NCBI RefSeq assembly: GCF_030656115.1
Contig: NZ_JAUSOO010000133.1
Span: 104,274-168,273, forward strand
Reading direction: 5' to 3'
DNA: 64,000 nucleotides
From: Hydrogenophaga sp.
GTDB taxonomy: Bacteria; Pseudomonadota; Gammaproteobacteria; Burkholderiales; Burkholderiaceae_C
In this document: positions 52,784 to 61,043 of the stretch, piece after piece
How positions within the stretch are numbered: position 1 is the stretch's first letter
Layout: each line of letters begins with the position of its first letter
Made by a program: the position numbers and the translations under genes
The notes under the pieces: generated by a model
Databases searched by the model: none
What the model saw: the letters and a program-made list of their open reading frames with translations, nothing else
What the model was told of the DNA's origin: nothing

Positions 52784-53260
52784 TCAACCCAATTTTTTCA
52801 GTGTTTTCACGGCCTTGAGAACCTCCTCCACATGGCCTGGAACTTTGAGGCCGCGCCATTCTTGGGCGAGTACGCCGTCAGGGCCGATCAGAAAAGTGCT
52901 GCGCTCGATACCCTTAACTTTTTTGCCGTACATGATCTTATTTTTGACCACGCCGAACATATGGCACATTTTTTCTTCTGTGTCAGCGATCAACTCGAAC
53001 GGGAGTTCAAGCTTGGTTTTGAAGTCGTCGTGGGACTTCATGTTGTCGCGCGAGACGCCAAATACCTGAGCGCCCGCTTTGACAAAGTCTTTGTACTTGT
53101 CACGGAACTGCATGGCTTCCGTGGTGCAGCCCGGGGTATTGTCTTTGGGATAAAAATACAAAACCACCGTTTGCCCAAGGTGCGTTTGGTTGCTGACCTT
53201 GATGCCGCCGGTGGCCTGAGATTCAAATTCGGGAATGGGTTTATTGACAACGACTGCCAT
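52784..53260 (-). CDS. bcp: Thioredoxin-dependent peroxiredoxin Bcp/PrxQ
   Basis: This 158-residue peroxidase reduces hydrogen and organic peroxides. The active site is YPKDNTPGCTTEA with peroxidatic Cys45. The resolving Cys five residues further on, found in many PrxQ enzymes, is a Glu/Ala region here. The only other Cys is in EEKMCHMF, so this may be a 1-Cys form or use a different partner. The C-terminus has YGKKVKGIERSTFLIGPDG, typical of Bcp. Confidence 0.93.
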   Translation of the reverse strand: MAVVVNKPIPEFESQATGGIKVSNQTHLGQTVVLYFYPKDNTPGCTTEAMQFRDKYKDFVKAGAQVFGVSRDNMKSHDDFKTKLELPFELIADTEEKMCHMFGVVKNKIMYGKKVKGIERSTFLIGPDGVLAQEWRGLKVPGHVEEVLKAVKTLKKLG

Positions 53261-53424
53261 ACTGCATGGACCCCTGACGTAAGTTGGTGGTGATTCGTTG
53301 GCTTGTGCTCAGCTACACGGGCTCCCGTTGGCAGCTGTGGCGCACGGGAGGCAGGCCAGGAAACAATCCGGTATTTTAACCCCGAACCGCTTTTGGGGAC
53401 AGTCCCAGGCGTCCAGCGACCGAA

Positions 53425-53458
53425 TGGAGCCCCGTAGCGGGCACGAAACGGCTCCATG
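53425..53458. repeat. Hairpin in the bcp/Mth938 intergenic gap
   Basis: ATGGAGCC (53425-53432) pairs with GGCTCCAT (53451-53458) around an 18-base loop. It lies upstream of bcp and downstream of the Mth938-like gene on the minus strand. Without a T-run it is more likely a Rho-independent-like partial terminator or a structured leader than a full terminator. Confidence 0.45.
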
Positions 53459-53538
53459 TGGGTGGGCTGGACAGCCTCTCAGCCTCTCAGCCACACAGTG
53501 CGCTCGCCTGCATGCTTGGTTTTTCGGATCTGATGGCT

Positions 53539-53919
53539 TCAGTCTTCCATCAGCAGGGCCGCCACGACCCGCCTACCTTCGCTCGCCAGAATGTTGTAGG
53601 TGCGGCAAGCGGCTGCGGTGTCCATGGTTTCGATGCCAATTCGCTGCCCCATCAGGCTGCGCAGCAGTGCTGGCGGCAGAAAACGCAGTTTGGAGCCGCT
53701 GCCGAAAATCACCAGTTCGGGCGTTTCCGGCATGATGTTGGACAACGTCGAAAAATGCGCTTCGGTCAGGTCTTCAAAACGGTTGCAAGCCCAGGGCACC
53801 AATTGGCCCGATGAGGTGAGCACGATGCTTTGGGTGTGGCGCTGCCCATTGACGGCGATCCAGCCTTCGCCGTAGGCTGTGATGGACTGGCTGTCCAGTT
53901 TGTCGGCGTGCAGTTTCAT
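53539..53919 (-). CDS. Mth938-like domain protein (DUF498)
   Basis: This 126-residue single-domain protein includes YGEGWIAVNGQRHTQSIVLT, PELVIFGSGSKLRFLPPALL and GIETMDTAAACRTYNILASE, which are characteristic of the Mth938/NDUFAF3-like family. In mitochondria the relative helps assemble complex I. The bacterial role is not settled. The start at 53919 gives the usual length. It is divergent from alaA. Confidence 0.87.
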   Translation of the reverse strand: MKLHADKLDSQSITAYGEGWIAVNGQRHTQSIVLTSSGQLVPWACNRFEDLTEAHFSTLSNIMPETPELVIFGSGSKLRFLPPALLRSLMGQRIGIETMDTAAACRTYNILASEGRRVVAALLMED

Positions 53920-54105
53920 GACGTGATGGCTCGGGCAACTGAGGTGTGGCTTGGCAAGGGTGGTGCGCCGTTGGGGCGTACGGATGCGGTGCAGAACTGT
54001 GGTCAAATTACAGGTTTTCCCTGCTACTGACCCGTAATGTAACGCTCGGCCAACCTGCCCTGGGTGGGTGTGCCGCTTGACCCCTGACTCCCCTTGGGAG
54101 GAACT

Positions 54106-55332
54106 TTGAAAACCATCCAGAAATCCGCCAAGCTCGCCAACGTCTGCTATGACATCCGGGGCCCCATCATGGACGCTGCGCGTCAGATGGAGGAAGAGGG
54201 TCACAAGATCATCAAGCTCAACATCGGCAATTTGGCGGTGTTTGGATTTGATGCGCCGGAGGAGATCCAGCAGGACATGATTCGTAACCTGCCGAACTCG
54301 GCGGGTTACTCGGACAGCAAGGGTATTTTTGCGGCGCGCAAGGCGGTGATGCACGAAACGCAGAAGCAGGGCGTCAAAGGGGTGACCTTGGACGACATTT
54401 ACCTGGGCAACGGAGCAAGCGAGTTGATTGTGATGGCCACCAACGCTTTGCTGGACAACGGCGATGAGTTGCTGTTGCCGTCGCCCGACTACCCGCTTTG
54501 GACGGCCGCCGTGAGCCTTTCAGGCGGCACGCCGGTGCATTACCGGTGCGACGAAGCCAACGGCTGGATGCCCGATCTGGACGATATTCGCCGCAAGATC
54601 ACCCCCGCCACCAAAGGCATCGTGGTGATCAACCCCAACAACCCGACCGGCGCGTTGTATTCTGACGCGCTCCTCAAGTCCATCGTCGAACTGGCCCGTC
54701 AACATGGACTGGTCATTTTTGCTGACGAGGTTTACGACAAGGTGCTGTACGACGGTGTCAAGCACACCGCCATGTCCAGCCTGTCCGAAGACGTGCTGAC
54801 GCTGACCTTCAACTCGTTATCGAAGAGCTACCGCTCGTGCGGTTACCGTGCAGGTTGGCTGGTGGTGTCGGGCAACAAAAAGCCCGCCAAGGATTACATT
54901 GAGGGCCTGAACATGCTCTCGAACATGCGCCTGTGTGCCAACGTGCCGGGGCAGTGGGCCATCCAGACCGCGCTGGGCGGTTACCAGAGTATCAACGACT
55001 TGGTCTGTGAGGGCGGTCGCTTGCGCCGTCAGCGCGACCTGGCTTACGAACTGATCACTGCCATTCCAGGGGTGAGCTGTGTCAAGCCCTCTGCAGCGCT
55101 GTACATGTTTCCTCGACTTGACCCCCAGATGTATCCGGTGGAGGACGATCAGCAGCTGTTCCTGGAACTCCTGCAGGAAACGCGTGTGATGCTGGTACAA
55201 GGTTCGGGTTTCAATTACCCGGACAACCAGCATTTCCGTATTGTGTTCTTGCCACACGAGGATGACTTGCGCGAGGCCATTGGCCGCGTAGCCAAGTTTT
55301 TTGAAGGCTGGCGCAAACGCCACGGCAGCTGA
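54106..55332 (+). CDS. alaA: Alanine-synthesising aminotransferase AlaA
   Basis: This 408-residue PLP enzyme transfers the amino group from glutamate to pyruvate. It follows E. coli AlaA closely: KLANVCYDIRGPIMDAARQM, PSPDYPLWTAAVSLSGG, IVVINPNNPTGALYSDALL and the PLP-lysine in FNSLSKSYRSCGYRAGW. A TTG at 54106 behind GGAGG is the best start and gives the family length. An earlier in-frame TTG at 54094 would cover that site. The gene leads the hom-thrC-molybdopterin cluster. Confidence 0.93.
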   Translation: MKTIQKSAKLANVCYDIRGPIMDAARQMEEEGHKIIKLNIGNLAVFGFDAPEEIQQDMIRNLPNSAGYSDSKGIFAARKAVMHETQKQGVKGVTLDDIYLGNGASELIVMATNALLDNGDELLLPSPDYPLWTAAVSLSGGTPVHYRCDEANGWMPDLDDIRRKITPATKGIVVINPNNPTGALYSDALLKSIVELARQHGLVIFADEVYDKVLYDGVKHTAMSSLSEDVLTLTFNSLSKSYRSCGYRAGWLVVSGNKKPAKDYIEGLNMLSNMRLCANVPGQWAIQTALGGYQSINDLVCEGGRLRRQRDLAYELITAIPGVSCVKPSAALYMFPRLDPQMYPVEDDQQLFLELLQETRVMLVQGSGFNYPDNQHFRIVFLPHEDDLREAIGRVAKFFEGWRKRHGS

Positions 55333-55364
55333 TTTAACTGAATTCCATTCAAGCAACGACCGAT

Positions 55365-56687
55365 ATGAAACCGATTCAAGTAGGCCTTCTGGGCATAGGT
55401 ACCGTGGGCAGCGGCACGTTCAACGTGCTCAAGCGCAATCAGGAAGAGATCAAGCGCCGCGCTGGCCGCAGCATTGAAATTACCATGGTGGCCGATTTGG
55501 ATGTGGCCCGCGCGCAGTCCCTGGTGGGGCCGGGCGTGCAGGTGGTGAACGATGCTCGCGCCGTGATCGCCAATCCTGAGATCGACATCGTGATCGAGCT
55601 GATCGGTGGTTACGGCATCGCCAAGGCGCTGGTGATGGAAGCCATTGCTGCCGGCAAGCACGTGGTCACCGCCAACAAGGCGCTGCTGGCTGTGCACGGC
55701 ACCGAGATCTTTGCCGCGGCTTCGGCCAAGGGTGTGATGGTGGCGTTTGAAGCGGCCGTGGCCGGTGGCATTCCCATCATCAAGGCGCTGCGTGAAGGGC
55801 TGACCGCCAACAGCATCCAGTGGATCGCCGGCATCATCAACGGCACCACCAATTTCATCCTGTCCGAGATGCGCGACAAGGGCCTGGACTTTGACGTTGT
55901 GCTGAAAGAGGCGCAGCGTCTGGGCTATGCCGAAGCCGATCCGACGTTCGACATTGAAGGTGTGGACGCAGCGCACAAGGTCACGCTCATGAGCGCCATT
56001 GCTTTCGGCATCCCGGTGCAGTTTGACAAGGCGTATGTGGAGGGCATCACAAAGCTTGGAGCCGCCGACATCAAATATGCGGAACAACTGGGCTACCGCA
56101 TCAAGCTGCTGGGTATCACCAAGCGCACAGCCCAGGGCATTGAGTTGCGTGTGCACCCCAGCCTGGTGCCCACCAAGCGCCTGATTGCGAACGTGGAAGG
56201 TGCCATGAACGCCGTGGTGGTGCAGGGCGATGCCGTGGGCACCACGCTGTATTACGGCAAGGGCGCTGGCAGCGAACCCACGGCCAGTGCCGTCATCGCC
56301 GACCTGGTCGACATCACCCGACTGCACACGGCCGACCCGCACCACCGCGTGCCGCACCTGGCCTTCCAGCCCGACGCCATGAGCGACCTGGCGGTGTTGC
56401 CCATGAGCGAGGTGGTGACGAGCTATTACCTGCGGCTGCGCGTGGCGGACGAAGCTGGTGTGTTGGCCAAGGTGACCGGTTTGCTGGCAGACGCCGGCAT
56501 CAGCATCGACGCGGTGCTGCAACGCGAGGCCGATGAAATTGGTGGAGAGGGTTCGACCCAGACCGACGTCATCATCCTCACGCACGACACCCGCGAAGGC
56601 ACGTTGGACGGTGTGCTGGCGCAAATGCAGGCGCTGCCTTCGGTGTTGGCACCGATCACGCGCATCCGCAAAGAGGAACTGAATTAA
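55365..56687 (+). CDS. hom: Homoserine dehydrogenase
   Basis: This 440-residue enzyme reduces aspartate semialdehyde to homoserine for threonine and methionine. The N-terminal Rossmann domain starts QVGLLGIGTVGSGTFNVL. The catalytic domain has GIINGTTNFILSEMRDKG and YAEADPTFDIEGVDAAHKV. A C-terminal ACT domain (about residues 350-435, YYLRLRVADEAGVLAKVTG) is the threonine-sensing module. It stands 32 bases after alaA. Confidence 0.96.
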   Translation: MKPIQVGLLGIGTVGSGTFNVLKRNQEEIKRRAGRSIEITMVADLDVARAQSLVGPGVQVVNDARAVIANPEIDIVIELIGGYGIAKALVMEAIAAGKHVVTANKALLAVHGTEIFAAASAKGVMVAFEAAVAGGIPIIKALREGLTANSIQWIAGIINGTTNFILSEMRDKGLDFDVVLKEAQRLGYAEADPTFDIEGVDAAHKVTLMSAIAFGIPVQFDKAYVEGITKLGAADIKYAEQLGYRIKLLGITKRTAQGIELRVHPSLVPTKRLIANVEGAMNAVVVQGDAVGTTLYYGKGAGSEPTASAVIADLVDITRLHTADPHHRVPHLAFQPDAMSDLAVLPMSEVVTSYYLRLRVADEAGVLAKVTGLLADAGISIDAVLQREADEIGGEGSTQTDVIILTHDTREGTLDGVLAQMQALPSVLAPITRIRKEELN

Positions 56688-56770
56688 CTCCCCCGCGTCG
56701 TCTGCGACGCCACCTCCCATGGGGCAATGCCTGTGGTCCGGCGAAGCCGGTTCCGCGGCATTCTGGGAGC
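56688..56770. repeat. Dispersed intergenic hairpin repeat, copy 3
   Basis: CTCCCCCGC, a GCGTCGTCTGCGACGC hairpin, CTCCCATGGGG, then GGTCCGGCGAAGCCGG, TTCCGCGG and CATTCTGGGA repeat the element order of copies 1 and 2 with some drift. It lies between hom and thrC, within a likely operon, so it cannot always act as a full terminator. Confidence 0.8.
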
Positions 56771-56816
56771 GCTCCCTCCGTCGGTGCGTTTCTGTTGATG
56801 TATCTGGAACACTGCC

Positions 56817-58259
56817 ATGCTGTACCTCTCCACCCGCGGTCACCCCGACCGCAAACGTTTCTGTGAAATTCTGCTGGAGGGCTTGGCGCCCGACGGTGGC
56901 TTGTATCTGCCCGAGCGCTACCCGCAGGTGGACGCAACGACGCTGGCGCGCTGGCGCGGTGTGTTCAACTGCGGTGCAGCCGGTGGCTACGCCGCGCTGG
57001 CGTTTGAGGTGCTGTCGCTCTACATCGACGACATACCTGCCGCCGACCTGAAGGCTCTGTGCGACAAGACCTACACCGAAGCGGTTTACGGCACGGCCGC
57101 CATCGTTCCGCTGAAGCAACTGGACGATGGCTTTTACCTGGAAGCCCTGTCCAACGGCCCCACGCTGGCCTTCAAGGACATGGCCATGCAGCTGCTGGGC
57201 AACCTGTTCGAGTACGAGCTGGCCCGCCGTGGCGAAGAGCTCAATATTCTGGGCGCCACCAGTGGTGACACCGGCAGCGCGGCCGAATACGCCATGCGCG
57301 GAAAAAAAGGCGTGCGCGTTTTTATGCTCAGCCCGCACGGCCGCATGAGCCCGTTTCAGCAGGCGCAGATGTTCAGCCTGATGGACGAAAACATCCACAA
57401 CATCGCCATTGAAGGTGTGTTCGACGACTGCCAGGACATTGTCAAGAACGTCAGCAACGACCTGAACTTCAAGCGCGGCTTCAAGATTGGCACGGTGAAC
57501 TCCATCAACTGGGCCCGCCTGCTGGCCCAGGTCGTCTATTACTTTGCCGGTTATTTCCAGGCGACCACGAGCGACGCGCAAAAGGTGAGTTTCACGGTGC
57601 CAAGCGGCAACTTTGGCAACGTGTGCGCTGGCCATGTGGCGCGCCAGATGGGGTTGCCGATCCAGACGCTGGTGGTGGCCACCAACGAAAACGATGTGTT
57701 GGATGAGTTCTTTCGCACCGGGGTGTACCGGGTGCGTGCGAGCGCCGACACGCACGAGACCTCCAGCCCGTCGATGGACATTTCCAAGGCCAGCAATTTC
57801 GAGCGCTTCGTGTTCGATTTGCTGGGGCGCGATGGTTCCCGCGTGAAAGCGCTGTTTGGCGACGCGCTGAAAACGGCCGGGCGGTTTGAGCTGGGTTCAG
57901 ACCCGGTGTTTGCCGAGGCCGCCAGCCATTACGGTTTTGTGAGCGGCAAGAGCACGCACATCGACCGGCTGGCCACGATCAGGGACACGTTTGAACGCTA
58001 CAGCGTGATGATCGACACCCACACGGCCGACGGGGTGAAGGTGGCGCGCGAGTACCTGCAGCCGGGCGTGCCCATGATCGTGCTGGAGACGGCGTTGCCG
58101 ATCAAATTTGCTGAAACCATCGTTGAAGCGCTGGGCTGCCAGCCCGATAGACCCGCCCGTTTCAACAGCATTGAAGACCTGCCCAAGCGTGTCCGGGTCA
58201 TGCCCGCCGACACTGCGGCCGTGCAGGCCTACATTGTTGAGCATTGCCCCGTCGCATGA
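56817..58259 (+). CDS. thrC: Threonine synthase
   Basis: This 480-residue PLP enzyme forms threonine from O-phosphohomoserine. It begins MLYLSTRGHPDRKRFCEILL and has the PLP-lysine in LSNGPTLAFKDMAMQLLG and the phosphate-binding NILGATSGDTGSAAEYAMRG. Its size and start mark the longer class of bacterial ThrC. The stop overlaps the mobB ATG. Confidence 0.96.
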   Translation: MLYLSTRGHPDRKRFCEILLEGLAPDGGLYLPERYPQVDATTLARWRGVFNCGAAGGYAALAFEVLSLYIDDIPAADLKALCDKTYTEAVYGTAAIVPLKQLDDGFYLEALSNGPTLAFKDMAMQLLGNLFEYELARRGEELNILGATSGDTGSAAEYAMRGKKGVRVFMLSPHGRMSPFQQAQMFSLMDENIHNIAIEGVFDDCQDIVKNVSNDLNFKRGFKIGTVNSINWARLLAQVVYYFAGYFQATTSDAQKVSFTVPSGNFGNVCAGHVARQMGLPIQTLVVATNENDVLDEFFRTGVYRVRASADTHETSSPSMDISKASNFERFVFDLLGRDGSRVKALFGDALKTAGRFELGSDPVFAEAASHYGFVSGKSTHIDRLATIRDTFERYSVMIDTHTADGVKVAREYLQPGVPMIVLETALPIKFAETIVEALGCQPDRPARFNSIEDLPKRVRVMPADTAAVQAYIVEHCPVA

Positions 58260-58792
58260 AGGTCGTCGGCTTTGCGGGTTACTCGGGGTCGGGCAAAACC
58301 ACGCTGGTTGAGCAGCTGATTCCGGCGCTCAAATGGCGTGGCTTGCGCGTCTCGGTGGTCAAGCACGCCCACCACCGGTTCGACATCGACCACCCGGGCA
58401 AAGACACCTGGCGCCACCGCGAGGCCGGTGCTTTTGAGGTGGTGGCTGCATCGCCCAATCGACTGGTGCTGATGCGCGAGTTCGAGCGACCCGCCGAACT
58501 CAAGGTGCACCAGCTGATTGCAGAGCTGTACGATGGTGTGGATTGGGTGCTGGTGGAGGGTTTTAAAGACAGCGATCTGCACAAGATCGAGATCTGGCGC
58601 ACGGCCAGTGGCAAGCCGGCTCTTTACCTCGACGATCCCTTCATCGCCGCCATTGCCACCGACAGCCCGGCCGACTTGCCTGTGCCCACCGGGCGCCCGG
58701 TACTGGATTTGAACCAGCCCGATGACGTCGCGGCCTGGTTGGTCGAAAATGGCAATCGATTCGATTACAGCCCAGAGACCTACGCGCCATGA
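58256..58792 (+). CDS. mobB: Molybdopterin-guanine dinucleotide biosynthesis protein MobB
   Basis: This 178-residue GTP-binding protein supports molybdenum cofactor maturation. Walker A is GFAGYSGSGKTTLVEQLI, followed by VVKHAHHRFDIDHPGKDTWR and VDWVLVEGFKDSDLHKIEIW. It overlaps thrC and moeA by ATGA, so it sits in a tightly coupled run. A matching mobA is not in the window. Confidence 0.95.
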   Translation: MKVVGFAGYSGSGKTTLVEQLIPALKWRGLRVSVVKHAHHRFDIDHPGKDTWRHREAGAFEVVAASPNRLVLMREFERPAELKVHQLIAELYDGVDWVLVEGFKDSDLHKIEIWRTASGKPALYLDDPFIAAIATDSPADLPVPTGRPVLDLNQPDDVAAWLVENGNRFDYSPETYAP

Positions 58793-60057
58793 CCGTTCAT
58801 AAGCCAGCAGCCCGATCCCCTTTGATGTCGCTGGACGATGCGCTGGCCAGCTTGCTGGGTCGCGTGGTGCCACTCAGCGCGACGGAATCCGTGGCCACCT
58901 TTGATGCCGATCGCCGCGTGCTGGCGCAAGACCTGGTTTCTGCGCTGCAGGTCCCGCCCAACGACAACTCATCCATGGACGGTTACGCCGTGCGCAGCGC
59001 TGACGTGACCGCTCCCGGGGTGGTGTTGTCCGTGTCGCAGCGCATCGCCGCAGGCCATGCCGCCGAACCGCTGCGCCCAGGCACTTGCGCCCGCATCTTC
59101 ACCGGCGCGCCCATGCCCGAAGGTGCTGATGCGGTGGTGATGCAGGAAGACACGCAGGATGTGGGGGGCAATATCCATGGCGTGCACATACACGCCGTGC
59201 CCAAGCCCGGGCAGTGGGTTCGTCGGGCCGGTGAAGACGTGGCGCGGGGCGCTGTGGTGCTGCCGCGCGGTGAGCGGCTGTCGCCGGCTGGTCTGGGTTT
59301 GGCTGCCAGCCTGGGCTTGGCCCATGTGCCGGTGGTGGCTCGGCCCCGCGTGGCCCTGTTTTCAACCGGCGACGAATTGGTGATGCCGGGCGAGGTGCCG
59401 CCGCAGGACATGAAGCCCGGTGCCATCTACAACTCCAACCGTTTTTTCTTGCGCCCGTTGCTGCAGCGCCTGGGCTGTGATGTGAGCGATCTCGGCATCG
59501 TGCCCGACCGCCGCGAAGCCACGCTGGCTGCACTTAAAACGGCGGCAGACCACCACGACCTGATCTTGACCAGCGGTGGCGTTTCAGTGGGTGAAGAAGA
59601 CCACATCAAGCCGGCCGTGCAGCAGCTCGGTAGCCTGGATCTGTGGCAGATTGGCATGAAACCCGGCAAGCCGTTTGCTTACGGCAGCGTGCACCGCGGC
59701 GCCAGCGCTGCCCAGCCCTGTCATTTCATCGGCTTGCCTGGCAACCCGGTGTCGAGCTTCGTGACGTTTGTGTTGCTCGTTCGGCCGTTTTTGCTCAAGC
59801 TGCAAGGCGCGCCCATTCCCCGTTTGCAGCCCGTGATGCTGCCGGCCCATTTCACCTTGGCCAGAGCAGACAAGCGCCGCGAATTTCTGCGCGTGCGCCG
59901 CAACGCAGAAGGTGGTCTGGACCTTTTCCCCAACCAGAGTTCTGGCGTTTTGACGTCGGCCGTGTGGGGTGACGGGCTGGTGGACAATCCGGCTGGCGCC
60001 TCCATCGCTCATGGTGATTCGGTGCCGTATCTTTCTTTTGCAGAGCTGCTCGCATGA
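58789..60057 (+). CDS. moeA: Molybdopterin molybdenumtransferase MoeA
   Basis: This 422-residue enzyme inserts molybdate into adenylated molybdopterin. Landmarks are PPNDNSSMDGYAVRSADVT, RIFTGAPMPEGADAVVMQED, AGEDVARGAVVLPRGERLSP and LTSGGVSVGEEDHIKPAV. The C-terminal domain ends near GDSVPYLSFAELLA. It overlaps both neighbours by ATGA. Confidence 0.96.
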   Translation: MTVHKPAARSPLMSLDDALASLLGRVVPLSATESVATFDADRRVLAQDLVSALQVPPNDNSSMDGYAVRSADVTAPGVVLSVSQRIAAGHAAEPLRPGTCARIFTGAPMPEGADAVVMQEDTQDVGGNIHGVHIHAVPKPGQWVRRAGEDVARGAVVLPRGERLSPAGLGLAASLGLAHVPVVARPRVALFSTGDELVMPGEVPPQDMKPGAIYNSNRFFLRPLLQRLGCDVSDLGIVPDRREATLAALKTAADHHDLILTSGGVSVGEEDHIKPAVQQLGSLDLWQIGMKPGKPFAYGSVHRGASAAQPCHFIGLPGNPVSSFVTFVLLVRPFLLKLQGAPIPRLQPVMLPAHFTLARADKRREFLRVRRNAEGGLDLFPNQSSGVLTSAVWGDGLVDNPAGASIAHGDSVPYLSFAELLA

Positions 60058-60305
60058 TCGTTCAACTTCGGTATTTCGCTTCCATTCGAGAAGCCATTGG
60101 CACCAGCACCGAGTCGGCGACCACCACGGCAGCCACCCTGGCTGCGCTGCGTGAAGAGTTGATCGCGCGCGGCGGCGCTTACGCCGAAGCGCTGGGGAGA
60201 GGTCGTGCGGTGCGGGTGGCTTTGAACCAGACCATGAGCGACGAGTCCGCTGCGCTCAGCGACGGCGCCGAGGTGGGATTTTTCCCACCCGTCACTGGGG
60301 GGTGA
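60054..60305 (+). CDS. moaD: Molybdopterin synthase sulfur carrier subunit MoaD
   Basis: This 83-residue ubiquitin-like protein carries sulfur as a thiocarboxylate on its C-terminal Gly-Gly (FFPPVTGG). The N-terminus IVQLRYFASIREAIG and ALSDGAEVGFFPP are typical. It pairs with MoaE, whose start overlaps its stop. Confidence 0.95.
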   Translation: MIVQLRYFASIREAIGTSTESATTTAATLAALREELIARGGAYAEALGRGRAVRVALNQTMSDESAALSDGAEVGFFPPVTGG

Positions 60306-60307
60306 AC

Positions 60308-60781
60308 ATGGCAGGGCGCGTCAGCATCCAAACTGAAGACTTCGACCTCAGCACCGAGGTGCACCGTTTGCGCGAGCAGGACAAGCGCGTGGGTGCTGTG
60401 TGCAGTTTCATGGGCACCGTGCGTGACCGCAACGACGGGCAGAATATCAACACGATGGAGCTGGAGCACTATCCCGGTATGACCGAAAAGTCCATTGAAG
60501 CCATGATTGACGAAGCCTTCAAGCGCTTCGATATTTATGCCGCCCGCGTGATCCACCGCGTGGGCCTGCTGCAACCGCTGGATCAAATCGTCCTGGTGGC
60601 GGTGAGCTCGGCGCACCGGGGCCAGAGCTTTCAGGCTTGTGAGTTCTTGATGGACTACCTGAAGACCCAGGCGCCGTTCTGGAAGAAGGAACAGACGCCC
60701 GAGGGTGCGCGCTGGGTAGATGCTCGCGTGAGCGACGACGCGGCGCTCGCCAAGTGGGGCATTGATGCCCGCAACGCCTGA
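60308..60781 (+). CDS. moaE: Molybdopterin synthase catalytic subunit MoaE
   Basis: This 157-residue subunit converts cPMP to molybdopterin with MoaD. It has GAVCSFMGTVRDRNDG, LEHYPGMTEKSIEAMIDEAF, HRVGLLQPLDQIVLVAVSS and the catalytic lysine region FWKKEQTPEGARWVDAR. A GTG at 60302 overlapping the moaD stop is an alternative start two codons upstream. Confidence 0.95.
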   Translation: MAGRVSIQTEDFDLSTEVHRLREQDKRVGAVCSFMGTVRDRNDGQNINTMELEHYPGMTEKSIEAMIDEAFKRFDIYAARVIHRVGLLQPLDQIVLVAVSSAHRGQSFQACEFLMDYLKTQAPFWKKEQTPEGARWVDARVSDDAALAKWGIDARNA

Positions 60782-60930
60782 GCACAAGGCGCGCAGCGCT
60801 TGTTTCGGGCGACCTGTTAGATGGGTCGCTTGCAACGTACTCTGACTTGTCAGCCATCGCCGGTGTCGTGCGCGCTGATGCACTCTGTTTCACCTGTCCT
60901 GTTCAAAATGGGCCTCGCGCTCGAACTTGA

Positions 60931-60944
60931 TTGATCTGCATCAA
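60931..60944. promoter_or_regulatory. FNR/Anr-type binding site
   Basis: TTGATCTGCATCAA is a perfect match to the FNR/Anr consensus TTGAT-N4-ATCAA. It is centred about 106 bases before the clpB ATG, in the gap after moaE, and suggests oxygen-dependent control of clpB or of a second start in this gap. Confidence 0.65.
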
Positions 60945-60982
60945 CGGCCGAGTGGGGCGTTGGGATCAGGCTCCACGCTTGT

Positions 60983-61012
60983 CTTGAAAAGTGGTCGTCA
61001 AGCACCACGTAT
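60983..61012 (+). promoter_or_regulatory. Sigma-32 (heat-shock) promoter of clpB
   Basis: A perfect -35 CTTGAAA (60983-60989) is followed after 15 bases by CCACGTAT (61005-61012), six of eight positions matching the -10 CCCCATAT. Transcription would begin near 61018, giving a short leader with GGAG at 61031-61034. Confidence 0.75.
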
Positions 61013-61043
61013 CTGTCAATTCAAACATTCGGAGTGCTGATTC

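Noticed and set aside
55215..57755. 846-codon minus-strand frame opposite hom and thrC
   Set aside because: It is antisense to two unmistakable enzymes and has no motif of its own.
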